Assembly: GCA_001871755.1 (NCBI GenBank)
Contig: MNXL01000381.1
Coordinates: forward strand, 1 to 6,944
Length of the DNA stretch: 6,944 nucleotides
Direction of reading: 5' to 3'
DNA from: Anaerolineae bacterium CG2_30_64_16
GTDB taxonomy: Bacteria; Chloroflexota; Anaerolineae; CG2-30-64-16
Shown: positions 1-4,826 of the stretch, in pieces
How positions within the stretch are numbered: position 1 is the stretch's first letter
Layout of the letters: the number at the start of each line of letters is the position of its first letter
Translations under genes and position numbers: made by a program
Notes under the pieces: model-generated
What the model saw: the letters and a program-made list of their open reading frames with translations, nothing else
Told to the model about the DNA's origin: nothing
The model's database searches: none

Positions 1-1136
1 CCGCGTTGACGCACGATCTGATGAGCTACTGCCCGGCCGGCGGCTCCAGGCAGGGTTGGATCTCCCCCTTCACCTGGAACAAGATGTTCAACGATCTGGC
101 CACCACCGCGCTCAACGCGAACGCAGCCACCGCGGACCAGCCGAACGTCGGCATCCTGCAAGCCACCGACAGCGCCGAATCGCTGGTGGTGCACGCGACG
201 GTGTATAACCCGCAAGTCTCCCAACAGCATGGCGGCGTGCTGGGCGAGCTGTATCGCATCAGCGGCGGCGTGGTCTATCCGGCGCCGCAAGGTGACTACG
301 CCATCGAGCTGCGCAACGGCGCCAAGGTGCTGCGCCGGACCACCTTCGTGGTCAACTTCGAGAGCGAGTATGACGGGCACGGCGGTCCCACCACGGGCCC
401 GCACGACGCGCCCCCGTTCCCACCGGAGCCCGCGCCCCAGGCCGACATGTCCTTCATCATGCTGTGGGAGCCCGGCACGACCTCGGTCGCCCTGGTGCAC
501 AACGGCGAGGATCTGGACGTCCGCACCCTGAGCGCCAACGCGCCGACGGTCGTGATCGACAGTCCCACGGGCGCCACGACGTGGCCGGCGGGTTCCACCC
601 AGACTCTGCGGTGGACCGGCCACGACCTCGATGGCGACACGCTCACCTACTCGGTCCTCTATAGCCACAACGGCGGCGCGAGCTGGGACCTGTTGGCCAG
701 TGAGTTGACGGGGCAAAGCTACGCCGTGCTCGTGGATTCGCTGGCGGGGGGCAGCAACACGCGATTCCGGGTCGTCGCGACCGATGGTATCAACATCGGC
801 TACGCCGGGACCCCCGCGATCATCGTGCCCGAGCAGGCGCCCTTCGTGGTGATCACCGATCCGGTTGCCGGCCAGACCTTCATCCCCGGCGCGCTGGTCG
901 TCATGCAGGGCAGCGCTACCGACATGGAGGACGGCGGGCTGCCGGACGCCGCGCTGAACTGGTCGAGCGATCGCCAGGGCGCGCTGGGCGCTGGCCCTTC
1001 GCTGCCCACCAACAGCCTGACACCCGGCAAGCATGTCATCTCGTTGACGGCCACCGATAGCAGCGGCAAGTTCACCAGCACGTCTGTGACGATCTTCATC
1101 GGCTACGCCCGCTACCTGCCGGGCATCTCCCGGTAA
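1..1136 (+). CDS. C-terminal part of a secreted metalloprotease-like protein with Ig-like domains (5' end outside window)
   Basis: The frame is open from the first bases and ends at TAA 1134-1136, so the true start lies upstream; the TTG at 6 is only an internal codon. The first visible residues, HDLMSYC, followed by GWISPFTW, resemble a metzincin Met-turn and the segment after it. The HExxH zinc site would therefore lie upstream and is not seen. After a beta-rich middle part there is a Pro-rich linker (about 400-450) and two Ig/FN3-like modules. The first (about 540-800) contains the segment around TLTYSVLYSHNGGASW. The second (about 840-1105) contains the ALNWSSDRQGALG and HVISLTATDSSG segments typical of bacterial Ig/PKD-like folds. 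The protein ends in RYLPGISR. A secreted or surface location is inferred from the domain types; no signal peptide can be seen. The peptidase identity is plausible, not shown. A perfect hairpin terminator follows 26 bases after the stop. Confidence 0.75.
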   Translation, partial: ALTHDLMSYCPAGGSRQGWISPFTWNKMFNDLATTALNANAATADQPNVGILQATDSAESLVVHATVYNPQVSQQHGGVLGELYRISGGVVYPAPQGDYAIELRNGAKVLRRTTFVVNFESEYDGHGGPTTGPHDAPPFPPEPAPQADMSFIMLWEPGTTSVALVHNGEDLDVRTLSANAPTVVIDSPTGATTWPAGSTQTLRWTGHDLDGDTLTYSVLYSHNGGASWDLLASELTGQSYAVLVDSLAGGSNTRFRVVATDGINIGYAGTPAIIVPEQAPFVVITDPVAGQTFIPGALVVMQGSATDMEDGGLPDAALNWSSDRQGALGAGPSLPTNSLTPGKHVISLTATDSSGKFTSTSVTIFIGYARYLPGISR

Positions 1137-1162
1137 GAGCCGATTCGGCGTTTGAAGAATCA

Positions 1163-1199
1163 GGTCCCCGGCGCCTTCCAGGCGCCGGGGACCATTTTG
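1163..1199 (+). terminator. Rho-independent terminator of the Ig-domain gene
   Basis: A perfect 13-bp inverted repeat (1163-1175 with 1181-1193) has a 5-nt loop TTCCA. It is very GC-rich and is followed by ATTTTG. It lies 26 bases after the upstream stop codon. The T-run is short (four T), but the stem is exceptionally stable. Confidence 0.85.
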
Positions 1200-1314
1200 C
1201 TCGGCCCCGTCTCCCGACCGAGTCGGCTTGCGCCCAAGACCTATCTCTTGATGACTACTTGGCGCCGGGGACCTTAAAAGATCGCCGTGTATGGAACAGC
1301 GCCCCTTGCGCCTC
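1194..1314. other. Gap between terminator and ssb promoter, with a second copy of the terminator arm
   Basis: Together with the neighbouring terminator, promoter and leader this forms the 324-base gene-free stretch 1137-1460. No ORF with coding character is seen here. Its one notable element is GGCGCCGGGGACC at 1261-1273, identical to the right arm of the terminator at 1181-1193 and followed by TTAAAAG. The left arm at 1163-1175 could in principle pair with either copy. Confidence 0.6.
1261..1273 (+). repeat. 13-bp direct repeat of the terminator right arm
   Basis: The 13 bases are identical to 1181-1193, 80 bases upstream. There is no adjacent second left arm, so this copy alone cannot form a hairpin. 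It may be a decayed or partly duplicated terminator. Confidence 0.7.
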
Positions 1315-1343
1315 TTGACTATCCTGCATCTTTCTGTCATAAT
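1315..1343 (+). promoter_or_regulatory. Sigma-70 type promoter of ssb
   Basis: TTGACT (1315-1320) and CATAAT (1338-1343) each match the consensus at five of six bases and are separated by exactly 17 bases. Transcription is expected to begin at about 1350, giving a leader of about 110 nt before the ssb start. The segment is clearly more AT-rich than its surroundings. Confidence 0.85.
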
Positions 1344-1349
1344 AGCCGA

Positions 1350-1460
1350 CAGATGTTCCTTATGTTCCTGGGTCTCTGCCGCCGCCAACACACCTGACCC
1401 AGCCGCCTGGACCGGCCTCTCCCCCACGGTCCGTACTTTCCCTACCCGTAGGAGGTAGCC
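1350..1460 (+). promoter_or_regulatory. Structured 5' leader of ssb with strong ribosome binding site
   Basis: The leader can form a 7-bp stem (1368-1374 with 1396-1402, 21-nt loop) and a 6-bp stem (1409-1414 with 1427-1432, 12-nt loop). A 5-bp stem (1442-1446 with 1454-1458) covers part of the Shine-Dalgarno sequence AGGAGGT at 1450-1456. The SD lies 4 bases before ATG 1461 and fixes the start. Whether these stems regulate translation is inference; no known riboswitch was recognised. Confidence 0.5.
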
Positions 1461-1823
1461 ATGGCTTCACTCAACCGTGTCCAACTGATCGGCCGCCTGG
1501 GACGTGATCCGGAAGTCCGCTACACGGCGAAAGGCACGCCCTCCACCCGCTTCTCCCTGGCCGTTGACCGCGTCTGGACCAACGCCGAAGGCGAGCGCCA
1601 GACCGAGGCCGAGTGGTTCAACATCGAGGCCTGGGGAAAACTCGGAGAGATCTGCCAGAAGTACCTGCGCAAGGGGCGGTTGATCTACCTGGAGGGTCAA
1701 CTGCGCACCGATCGTTGGGAAAACGAGAAGGGAGAACCCCAGACGTTCACCAAGGTCGTCACCAGCCACATGCAGATGCTGGAGCGCAAACCAGAAGAGC
1801 CCGAAATCGCCGAAGAAGGGTAA
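1461..1823 (+). CDS. ssb: Single-stranded DNA-binding protein
   Basis: This 120-residue SSB binds and protects single-stranded DNA in replication, recombination and repair, usually as a tetramer. The OB-fold fills residues 1 to about 108. It shows the family opening NRVQLIGRLGRDPEVRYT, the EWFNIEAWGK strand, and the segment YLRKGRLIYLEGQLRT. Aromatic residues W39, W52, W58 and W86 sit where family members stack on bases. The start is set by AGGAGGT four bases upstream. The C-terminal tail is very short. It is acidic (PEEPEIAEEG) but lacks the usual Asp-rich tip ending in Pro-Phe that recruits partner proteins in well-studied SSBs. The gene has its own promoter, and the split GNAT gene follows 60 bases later, probably on the same transcript. 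Confidence 0.97.
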   Translation: MASLNRVQLIGRLGRDPEVRYTAKGTPSTRFSLAVDRVWTNAEGERQTEAEWFNIEAWGKLGEICQKYLRKGRLIYLEGQLRTDRWENEKGEPQTFTKVVTSHMQMLERKPEEPEIAEEG

Positions 1824-1842
1824 CCCGCCTCACCACCACCTT

Positions 1843-1880
1843 CTGGGAGCCAGCGCCCGGTGAGACGGCTCCCAGGAGGG
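1843..1880 (+). promoter_or_regulatory. Intercistronic hairpin abutting the GNAT ribosome binding site
   Basis: A perfect 9-bp inverted repeat (1843-1851 with 1867-1875) has a 15-nt loop. No T-run follows, so it is not a typical intrinsic terminator. The right arm shares its last two bases with the Shine-Dalgarno sequence AGGAGGG at 1874-1880, which serves GTG 1884. The stem could hinder ribosome access or stabilise the upstream ssb message. Confidence 0.55.
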
Positions 1881-1883
1881 GAA

Positions 1884-2132
1884 GTGCAGCAGCGTTCACT
1901 CCAATTGATCGGTTTTGCCGCCGCGACCGCGGCGCAGATGGAAGGCATCATCGACATCTACCGGGATGCCTTCGAGGCGCCGTGGGAGATGCCGGTCGCA
2001 ACGGTCGCAGAGCTGGGCCGCCAATGCAGTCAGCCCGGCGCGTTTTGTCGCGGCCTGGCCCTGTTGGATGGTGACACCCCGGCCGCCCTGGCCATCGCCA
2101 AATACCTGCCAGGCGCACACCTCTGGTATTGA
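1884..2132 (+). pseudogene. GNAT-family acetyltransferase, 5' fragment (interrupted by IS607-type element)
   Basis: This is the N-terminal 82 residues of a GNAT N-acetyltransferase, an acetyl-CoA dependent enzyme of unknown substrate. The start GTG 1884 is chosen because AGGAGGG (1874-1880) lies just before it; GTG 1860 is in frame but has no such site. Visible segments are IIDIYRDAFEAPWEM (helix 1 region) and the strands around GLALLDGDTPAALAIAKYLPGAHLWY, which lead directly into the acetyl-CoA binding core. The frame then runs into TGA at 2130-2132, contributed by the inserted element. The missing remainder begins at 4062. Without the acetyl-CoA loop this fragment should be inactive. Confidence 0.85.
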
Positions 2133-2143
2133 ATTTGTTTCTT

Positions 2144-2155
2144 CATTTTATGGAC
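2144..2155 (+). repeat. Left subterminal inverted repeat of the IS607-type element
   Basis: CATTTTATGGAC matches the reverse complement of 4041-4052 at 10 of 12 bases. It lies 14 bases inside the left end. It may be a TnpA binding site, but with short AT-rich sequence a chance match cannot be excluded. Confidence 0.4.
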
Positions 2156-2160
2156 CCCCC

Positions 2161-2189
2161 TTAACAAATATGAGTATTTATGCTATAAT
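2161..2189 (+). promoter_or_regulatory. Promoter of tnpA, predicted to give a leaderless mRNA
   Basis: TTAACA (2161-2166), a 17-base spacer and a perfect TATAAT (2184-2189) form a near-consensus sigma-70 promoter. Six bases after the -10 box comes ATG 2196, so transcription should begin at or next to the start codon. No Shine-Dalgarno sequence is present before ATG 2196. The spacer contains a 5-bp inverted repeat (AAATA 2166-2170, TATTT 2175-2179) that could be an operator for the MerR-like domain of TnpA. That role is speculative. Confidence 0.8.
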
Positions 2190-2195
2190 TTGGCT

Positions 2196-2837
2196 ATGAA
2201 ACTGAGCGAATATGCTCGTAAAGTTGGAGTATCATATCGTACCGCCTGGCGTTGGTACAAGAACGGCCAGTTGAAGGGCTATCAAGCTGAAACAGGCACG
2301 ATCATTGTCACTGACCCGTTGCCCAATGTGGTTGTGCCCACGCCCGTTCAAAAAGTAGCCATCTATACCCGTGTCTCGGCGGCTGAGAACAAGGACAACC
2401 TGGAAGGGCAAGCCAAACGATTGCTGGACTACTGTGCGGCGAAAGGCTATCCGGTATCTGCGGTAGTGAAAGAGATTGGTTCGGGCGTCAATGACAGCCG
2501 CCCCAAGTTGCTGAAGCTGATTACGGACTCTACGATCAGTCTCATCGTTGTTGAGCATAAAGACCGGTTGACCCGTTTTGGCTTCAACTACATCGAAAAG
2601 TTGTTGGCCATGCAAGGGCGGCGCATTGAGGTCATCAACTCAGCCGAAAACGGCAAAGAGGATTTGATTCAGGATTTTGTTAGCATCGTGACCTCGTTTT
2701 GCGCTCGCTTGTATGGGCAACGCCGCTCCAAGCGCAAGACCGAGCGGATTATCGCGGAGTTGCAGAATGGTCAAGAAAGCGATCACACATCTGAAGCTCG
2801 ACCAAGCCAACCCAAACAAACTCAAAAAACTGGATGA
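2196..2837 (+). CDS. tnpA: IS607-family transposase TnpA (serine recombinase)
   Basis: This 213-residue serine site-specific recombinase excises and integrates the element through a circular intermediate. Residues 1-38 form a MerR-like helix-turn-helix (KLSEYARKVGVSYRTAWRWY). Residues 53 to about 165 form the resolvase catalytic domain. The block YTRVS has R59 and the nucleophile S61, followed by an L-x-x-Q segment. Further conserved blocks are GSGVNDSR (95-102) and KDRLTRFG (122-129). The C-terminal basic segment RLYGQRRSKRK (171-181) fits the family. The length is normal. ATG 2196 is chosen because the HTH begins there; TTG 2190 is in frame but overlaps the expected promoter discriminator. 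The final 71 bases overlap tnpB in another frame, and the last 24 or so residues have no family character. All catalytic residues are present. Confidence 0.95.
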   Translation: MKLSEYARKVGVSYRTAWRWYKNGQLKGYQAETGTIIVTDPLPNVVVPTPVQKVAIYTRVSAAENKDNLEGQAKRLLDYCAAKGYPVSAVVKEIGSGVNDSRPKLLKLITDSTISLIVVEHKDRLTRFGFNYIEKLLAMQGRRIEVINSAENGKEDLIQDFVSIVTSFCARLYGQRRSKRKTERIIAELQNGQESDHTSEARPSQPKQTQKTG

Positions 2838-4035
2838 GTTAGCGGTCGAGCACCAACGGGTAGTGCAAGTGTATGTGAACTGGCTCATCGCGCACGCGGT
2901 ACGCCAGCCCGACAAATATGCCACCCTTCCCGAAGCGGAGGTGTCCACATGGTTATCTGACCGCTGGCAACGCTGCGCTTGGCAGCAAGCCTGCGGCATC
3001 GTACAGTCATGGTACTCGAATGAACGCGAAATCCCGCCGGTCTTGCGTAACTTGTGCATCCAGGCCAATGCCAATGTTGTGGTGATTGAACCCTCCAAGT
3101 CGCCCGCCTTCGATTTTTGGCTTAGAATCTCGACTTTGGAAGCCGGAAAGCCCGTTCGTGTACCTATTTTGCTGTATGGGCGCGCTAAAGACACTTTGAA
3201 TGAGTTTCCTAAATTATGCACGGGTGTTACCCTGAACAAACGCGCCGGGCAGTGGTACGCGACCTTGGTTGTAGAACGGCGCGGCCCCAAACCCAAGGCG
3301 GCCACAGTGGTCGGTGCGGACATCGGCATGGCCAACATTGTGTCTACCTCCACCGGCGGTCGCTATGGCCAGATCAGTCCCCAACTGCGTCAGCGGGTGG
3401 CGCGCTCAACTGCGAAACGCCGTCGCAAGCAGAAGCTCAATGCCTGCCTGAAGCGGAAGGAACTGCCCCCGGTAGACCTCTGCGACCATCGGGCCGAGGC
3501 TTTTGCCCGCAACGAAATCGGGCGGGCGCTCAACCAGATGGTAGACGATCTGCCGGCTGGGGCCGCCGTCGCCCTGGAACGCCTGACGGTCAAAGACATG
3601 CGCTTCAAGTCCCGCCAGATGAGCCGAGTCTTGCGGGCGGCGCAGTTGGGCTACGTGCGCGACAAACTCAAGTTCAAACTGGACGAGCGGAGCATTCGCT
3701 ACCGTTCCGTCCAGCCCGCCTATTCCAGCCAACAATGCTCGCGGTGCGGCTTTACTTTCTCGATGAACCGCCGCTCCCAGGACAAGTTCGTGTGCCTGTG
3801 GTGCGGATACACTGCCAACGCGGACGAGAACGCGGCTGCCAATATCGCTGAACGTTTCAGCGACGAGGAACTGAACTCGCTTCCCTTCCGCGAAGTGGAG
3901 ACGGCTTTGGCGCTCCGGTTCATGCGCCGTCTCCCGGATGCCCGTAGTGCATCCGCCGGGCTAGACACCTCGCCTGGTCAACCAGGTGGCGAGAGCTACA
4001 AAAGGTCAATCAGCCCGGTTCAAACACCCGTGTAA
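2767..4035 (+). CDS. tnpB: TnpB, RNA-guided RuvC-type endonuclease of the IS607-type element
   Basis: This 422-residue TnpB belongs to the ancestral relatives of Cas12. Characterised members use an omega RNA copied from the element's right end to cut DNA beside a short target-adjacent motif. All catalytic residues are present: RuvC-I D185 in GADIGMANI, RuvC-II E271 in ALERLTVKDM and RuvC-III D353 in ADENAAANIA. The zinc ribbon has C324, C327, C343 and C346. Residues 1 to about 180 form the N-terminal wedge/REC-like part. ATG 2767 is preferred because GGAG lies 7 bases upstream and the family-like sequence VKKAITHLKLD begins there; ATG 2713 would add 18 residues without family character. It overlaps tnpA by 71 bases, suggesting coupled translation. 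The tail after residue 364 is low in family conservation and coincides with the predicted RNA scaffold. Confidence 0.96.
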   Translation: MVKKAITHLKLDQANPNKLKKLDELAVEHQRVVQVYVNWLIAHAVRQPDKYATLPEAEVSTWLSDRWQRCAWQQACGIVQSWYSNEREIPPVLRNLCIQANANVVVIEPSKSPAFDFWLRISTLEAGKPVRVPILLYGRAKDTLNEFPKLCTGVTLNKRAGQWYATLVVERRGPKPKAATVVGADIGMANIVSTSTGGRYGQISPQLRQRVARSTAKRRRKQKLNACLKRKELPPVDLCDHRAEAFARNEIGRALNQMVDDLPAGAAVALERLTVKDMRFKSRQMSRVLRAAQLGYVRDKLKFKLDERSIRYRSVQPAYSSQQCSRCGFTFSMNRRSQDKFVCLWCGYTANADENAAANIAERFSDEELNSLPFREVETALALRFMRRLPDARSASAGLDTSPGQPGGESYKRSISPVQTPV

Positions 4036-4081
4036 TAGTTGTCTATAAAACGGGTAACTATCTACAATACATGGCTGTGGC
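3935..4081 (+). ncRNA. Predicted omega RNA (reRNA) scaffold plus guide at the right end of the element
   Basis: In TnpB elements the guide RNA scaffold overlaps the 3' end of tnpB and the right end, and the guide is read from the adjacent host DNA. Three stems are visible here. One is a 7-bp stem (3935-3941 with 3949-3955). The second is a longer bulged hairpin (outer 3969-3974 with 3988-3993, inner 3974-3977 with 3982-3985; C3974 can pair in either). The third is a 6-bp stem (4026-4031 with 4050-4055) just inside the right end. The guide would begin at 4062 (CTACAATACATGG...), which is GNAT coding sequence. The 5' limit of the RNA and the guide length (about 16-20 nt in known systems) cannot be fixed from sequence. 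Confidence 0.65.
4041..4052 (-). repeat. Right subterminal inverted repeat of the IS607-type element
   Basis: GTCTATAAAACG is the counterpart of 2144-2155 in inverted orientation (10 of 12 bases) and ends 9 bases before the right end. It falls inside the loop and right arm of the last omega RNA stem, so its conservation could instead reflect RNA structure. Confidence 0.4.
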
Positions 4082-4490
4082 GCGCACGCACCGCAATGCA
4101 GGGCTGGGAAGCGGCCTGCTCCAAACGATGGCCAGGCTTGGCGAGACGGTGGCTCTCACGGCCGGCCATGTGGGCTGCCGCGGCACGCTGCTGGAAGTAG
4201 AGCTCGTCGATGGCCCGCCGCCGGACGCCGATCGCACCCTGCGCCGGCGGCGGGCCACGTTCTACCTCCGCCATGGCGCGTTGCGGACCGGCGCCACTGT
4301 GCCCCGACCGCCGAGGGCACAGCCCGAGATGCCCGAATGGGAGATCATGCTACTGCCCGGCGCGGCCTGGTCAGGGGTCATCGACGCGGCGACTCGCCAC
4401 GATCTGGTCCGCGCGCTGATGGTCGAAGGATACGGCCTCGACCCAAGCGCCGGTTGGTTGGCCCTCCATCTCGCCGCAACCATCCCCTGA
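4062..4490 (+). pseudogene. GNAT-family acetyltransferase, 3' fragment
   Basis: This is the remaining 142 residues of the acetyltransferase that begins at 1884; together the intact protein would have 224 residues. The fragment opens with strand 4, LQYMAVA, and the acetyl-CoA pyrophosphate loop RNAGLGSGLL, fitting the R/Q-x-x-G-x-G/A signature. Later come GCRGTLLEVELVD and ATFYLRHGAL, also typical of the fold. A C-terminal extension ending in LHLAATIP has no recognisable motif. The stop is TGA 4488-4490. The first in-frame ATG (4071) has no ribosome binding site, so independent expression is doubtful. This half alone lacks the N-terminal strands and should be inactive. Confidence 0.85.
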
Positions 4491-4649
4491 GCGACGCGCC
4501 CTCCTAACCCGGACAAGGCCGCTGCGCTTACAAGCGGAACCAAGAAGGTGACAACCTGGCCCACAAAATTCTTGCACAAACAGCAAGGATCTCGTGGGTT
4601 AGGCCCTATGCCGCTGCCCGCGGCGCCACCCAATCACCTTGACAATGGT
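4491..4649. other. Gap between GNAT fragment and the promoter of the nuclease gene
   Basis: This is the first part of the 336-base gene-free stretch 4491-4826. It shows no coding character and no RNA gene. Small stems exist (4571-4575 with 4583-4587; 4610-4614 with 4620-4624), but none is followed by a T-run, so no terminator is called. A TTGACA at 4639-4644 is 27 bases from the next -10 box and is probably not used with it. Confidence 0.5.
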
Positions 4650-4677
4650 TTGTCTGCCGATGGGATTGTGGTATAAT
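4650..4677 (+). promoter_or_regulatory. Extended -10 promoter of the bifunctional-nuclease gene
   Basis: A perfect TATAAT (4672-4677) is preceded by TGG, giving the extended -10 motif TGnTATAAT. A partial -35, TTGTCT (4650-4655), stands 16 bases upstream. The start of transcription is expected at about 4684, leaving a leader of about 143 nt before ATG 4827. Confidence 0.75.
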
Positions 4678-4683
4678 CGGGCC

Positions 4684-4826
4684 GTCGCACAGTCGAGACT
4701 ACCGGGGATAGCCCCGGGCCACCGGCGCAGCGAACGGCATCGAGCAGCAGAGCACGTCATCCGGCTCCACGCCCTATGCGCGCGCTCGATCTCTCGGCAA
4801 CCGAGACCATAGGAGGCGAAGCCATT
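4684..4826 (+). promoter_or_regulatory. Leader of the bifunctional-nuclease gene with two hairpins and SD
   Basis: Two compact hairpins are visible: 4702-4707 with 4712-4717 (6 bp, tetraloop ATAG) and 4792-4797 with 4801-4806 (6 bp, loop CAA). The second ends four bases before the Shine-Dalgarno AGGAGG (4811-4816), which lies 10 bases before ATG 4827. No known riboswitch class was recognised. Confidence 0.45.

Larger units (their letters stand above)
2130..4061 (+). mobile_element. IS607-type insertion sequence (tnpA, tnpB, omega RNA) inside a GNAT gene
   Basis: The element is about 1932 bases long and carries a serine-recombinase tnpA overlapping a tnpB, the standard IS607 layout. The ends were placed by reading the host protein. 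Joining 2129 to 4062 gives LWY followed by LQYMAVARTHRNAGLG, a continuous GNAT core in one frame. The triplet TAT is present at both junctions (2127-2129 and 4059-4061), so the exact break can lie anywhere within it. There are no long terminal inverted repeats, as expected for this family. A 12-base imperfect inverted repeat lies close to both ends (2144-2155 and 4041-4052). The element ends are AT-richer than the host gene. Every gene and the predicted guide RNA look intact, so the copy is probably recent and potentially active. Confidence 0.9.

Noticed and set aside
2149..2214. Repeated TATG words around the tnpA promoter (2149, 2169, 2179, 2195, 2211) as an operator array
   Set aside because: Four-base words are expected by chance in AT-rich DNA and the spacing is irregular.
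2640..3353. 237-codon open frame on the - strand
   Set aside because: It is antisense to the tnpA end and the tnpB N-terminal half, both of which have clear family motifs; no ribosome binding site or family sequence is seen.
3216..3851. 211-codon + strand frame inside tnpB
   Set aside because: It is an out-of-frame shadow of tnpB, whose RuvC and zinc-ribbon residues lie in the other frame.
2767..4035. Cas12-type CRISPR effector
   Set aside because: The size (422 residues), the overlapping serine-recombinase tnpA and the lack of any repeat array point to a transposon TnpB.
4571..4587. Minus-strand terminator (CTTGC/GCAAG stem with adjacent AATTTT complement)
   Set aside because: The stem has only five pairs and no minus-strand gene exists to be terminated.
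4639..4677. TTGACA 4639-4644 as the -35 box for TATAAT 4672-4677
   Set aside because: The spacer would be 27 bases, far outside the 16-18 range; the extended -10 motif explains the promoter better.
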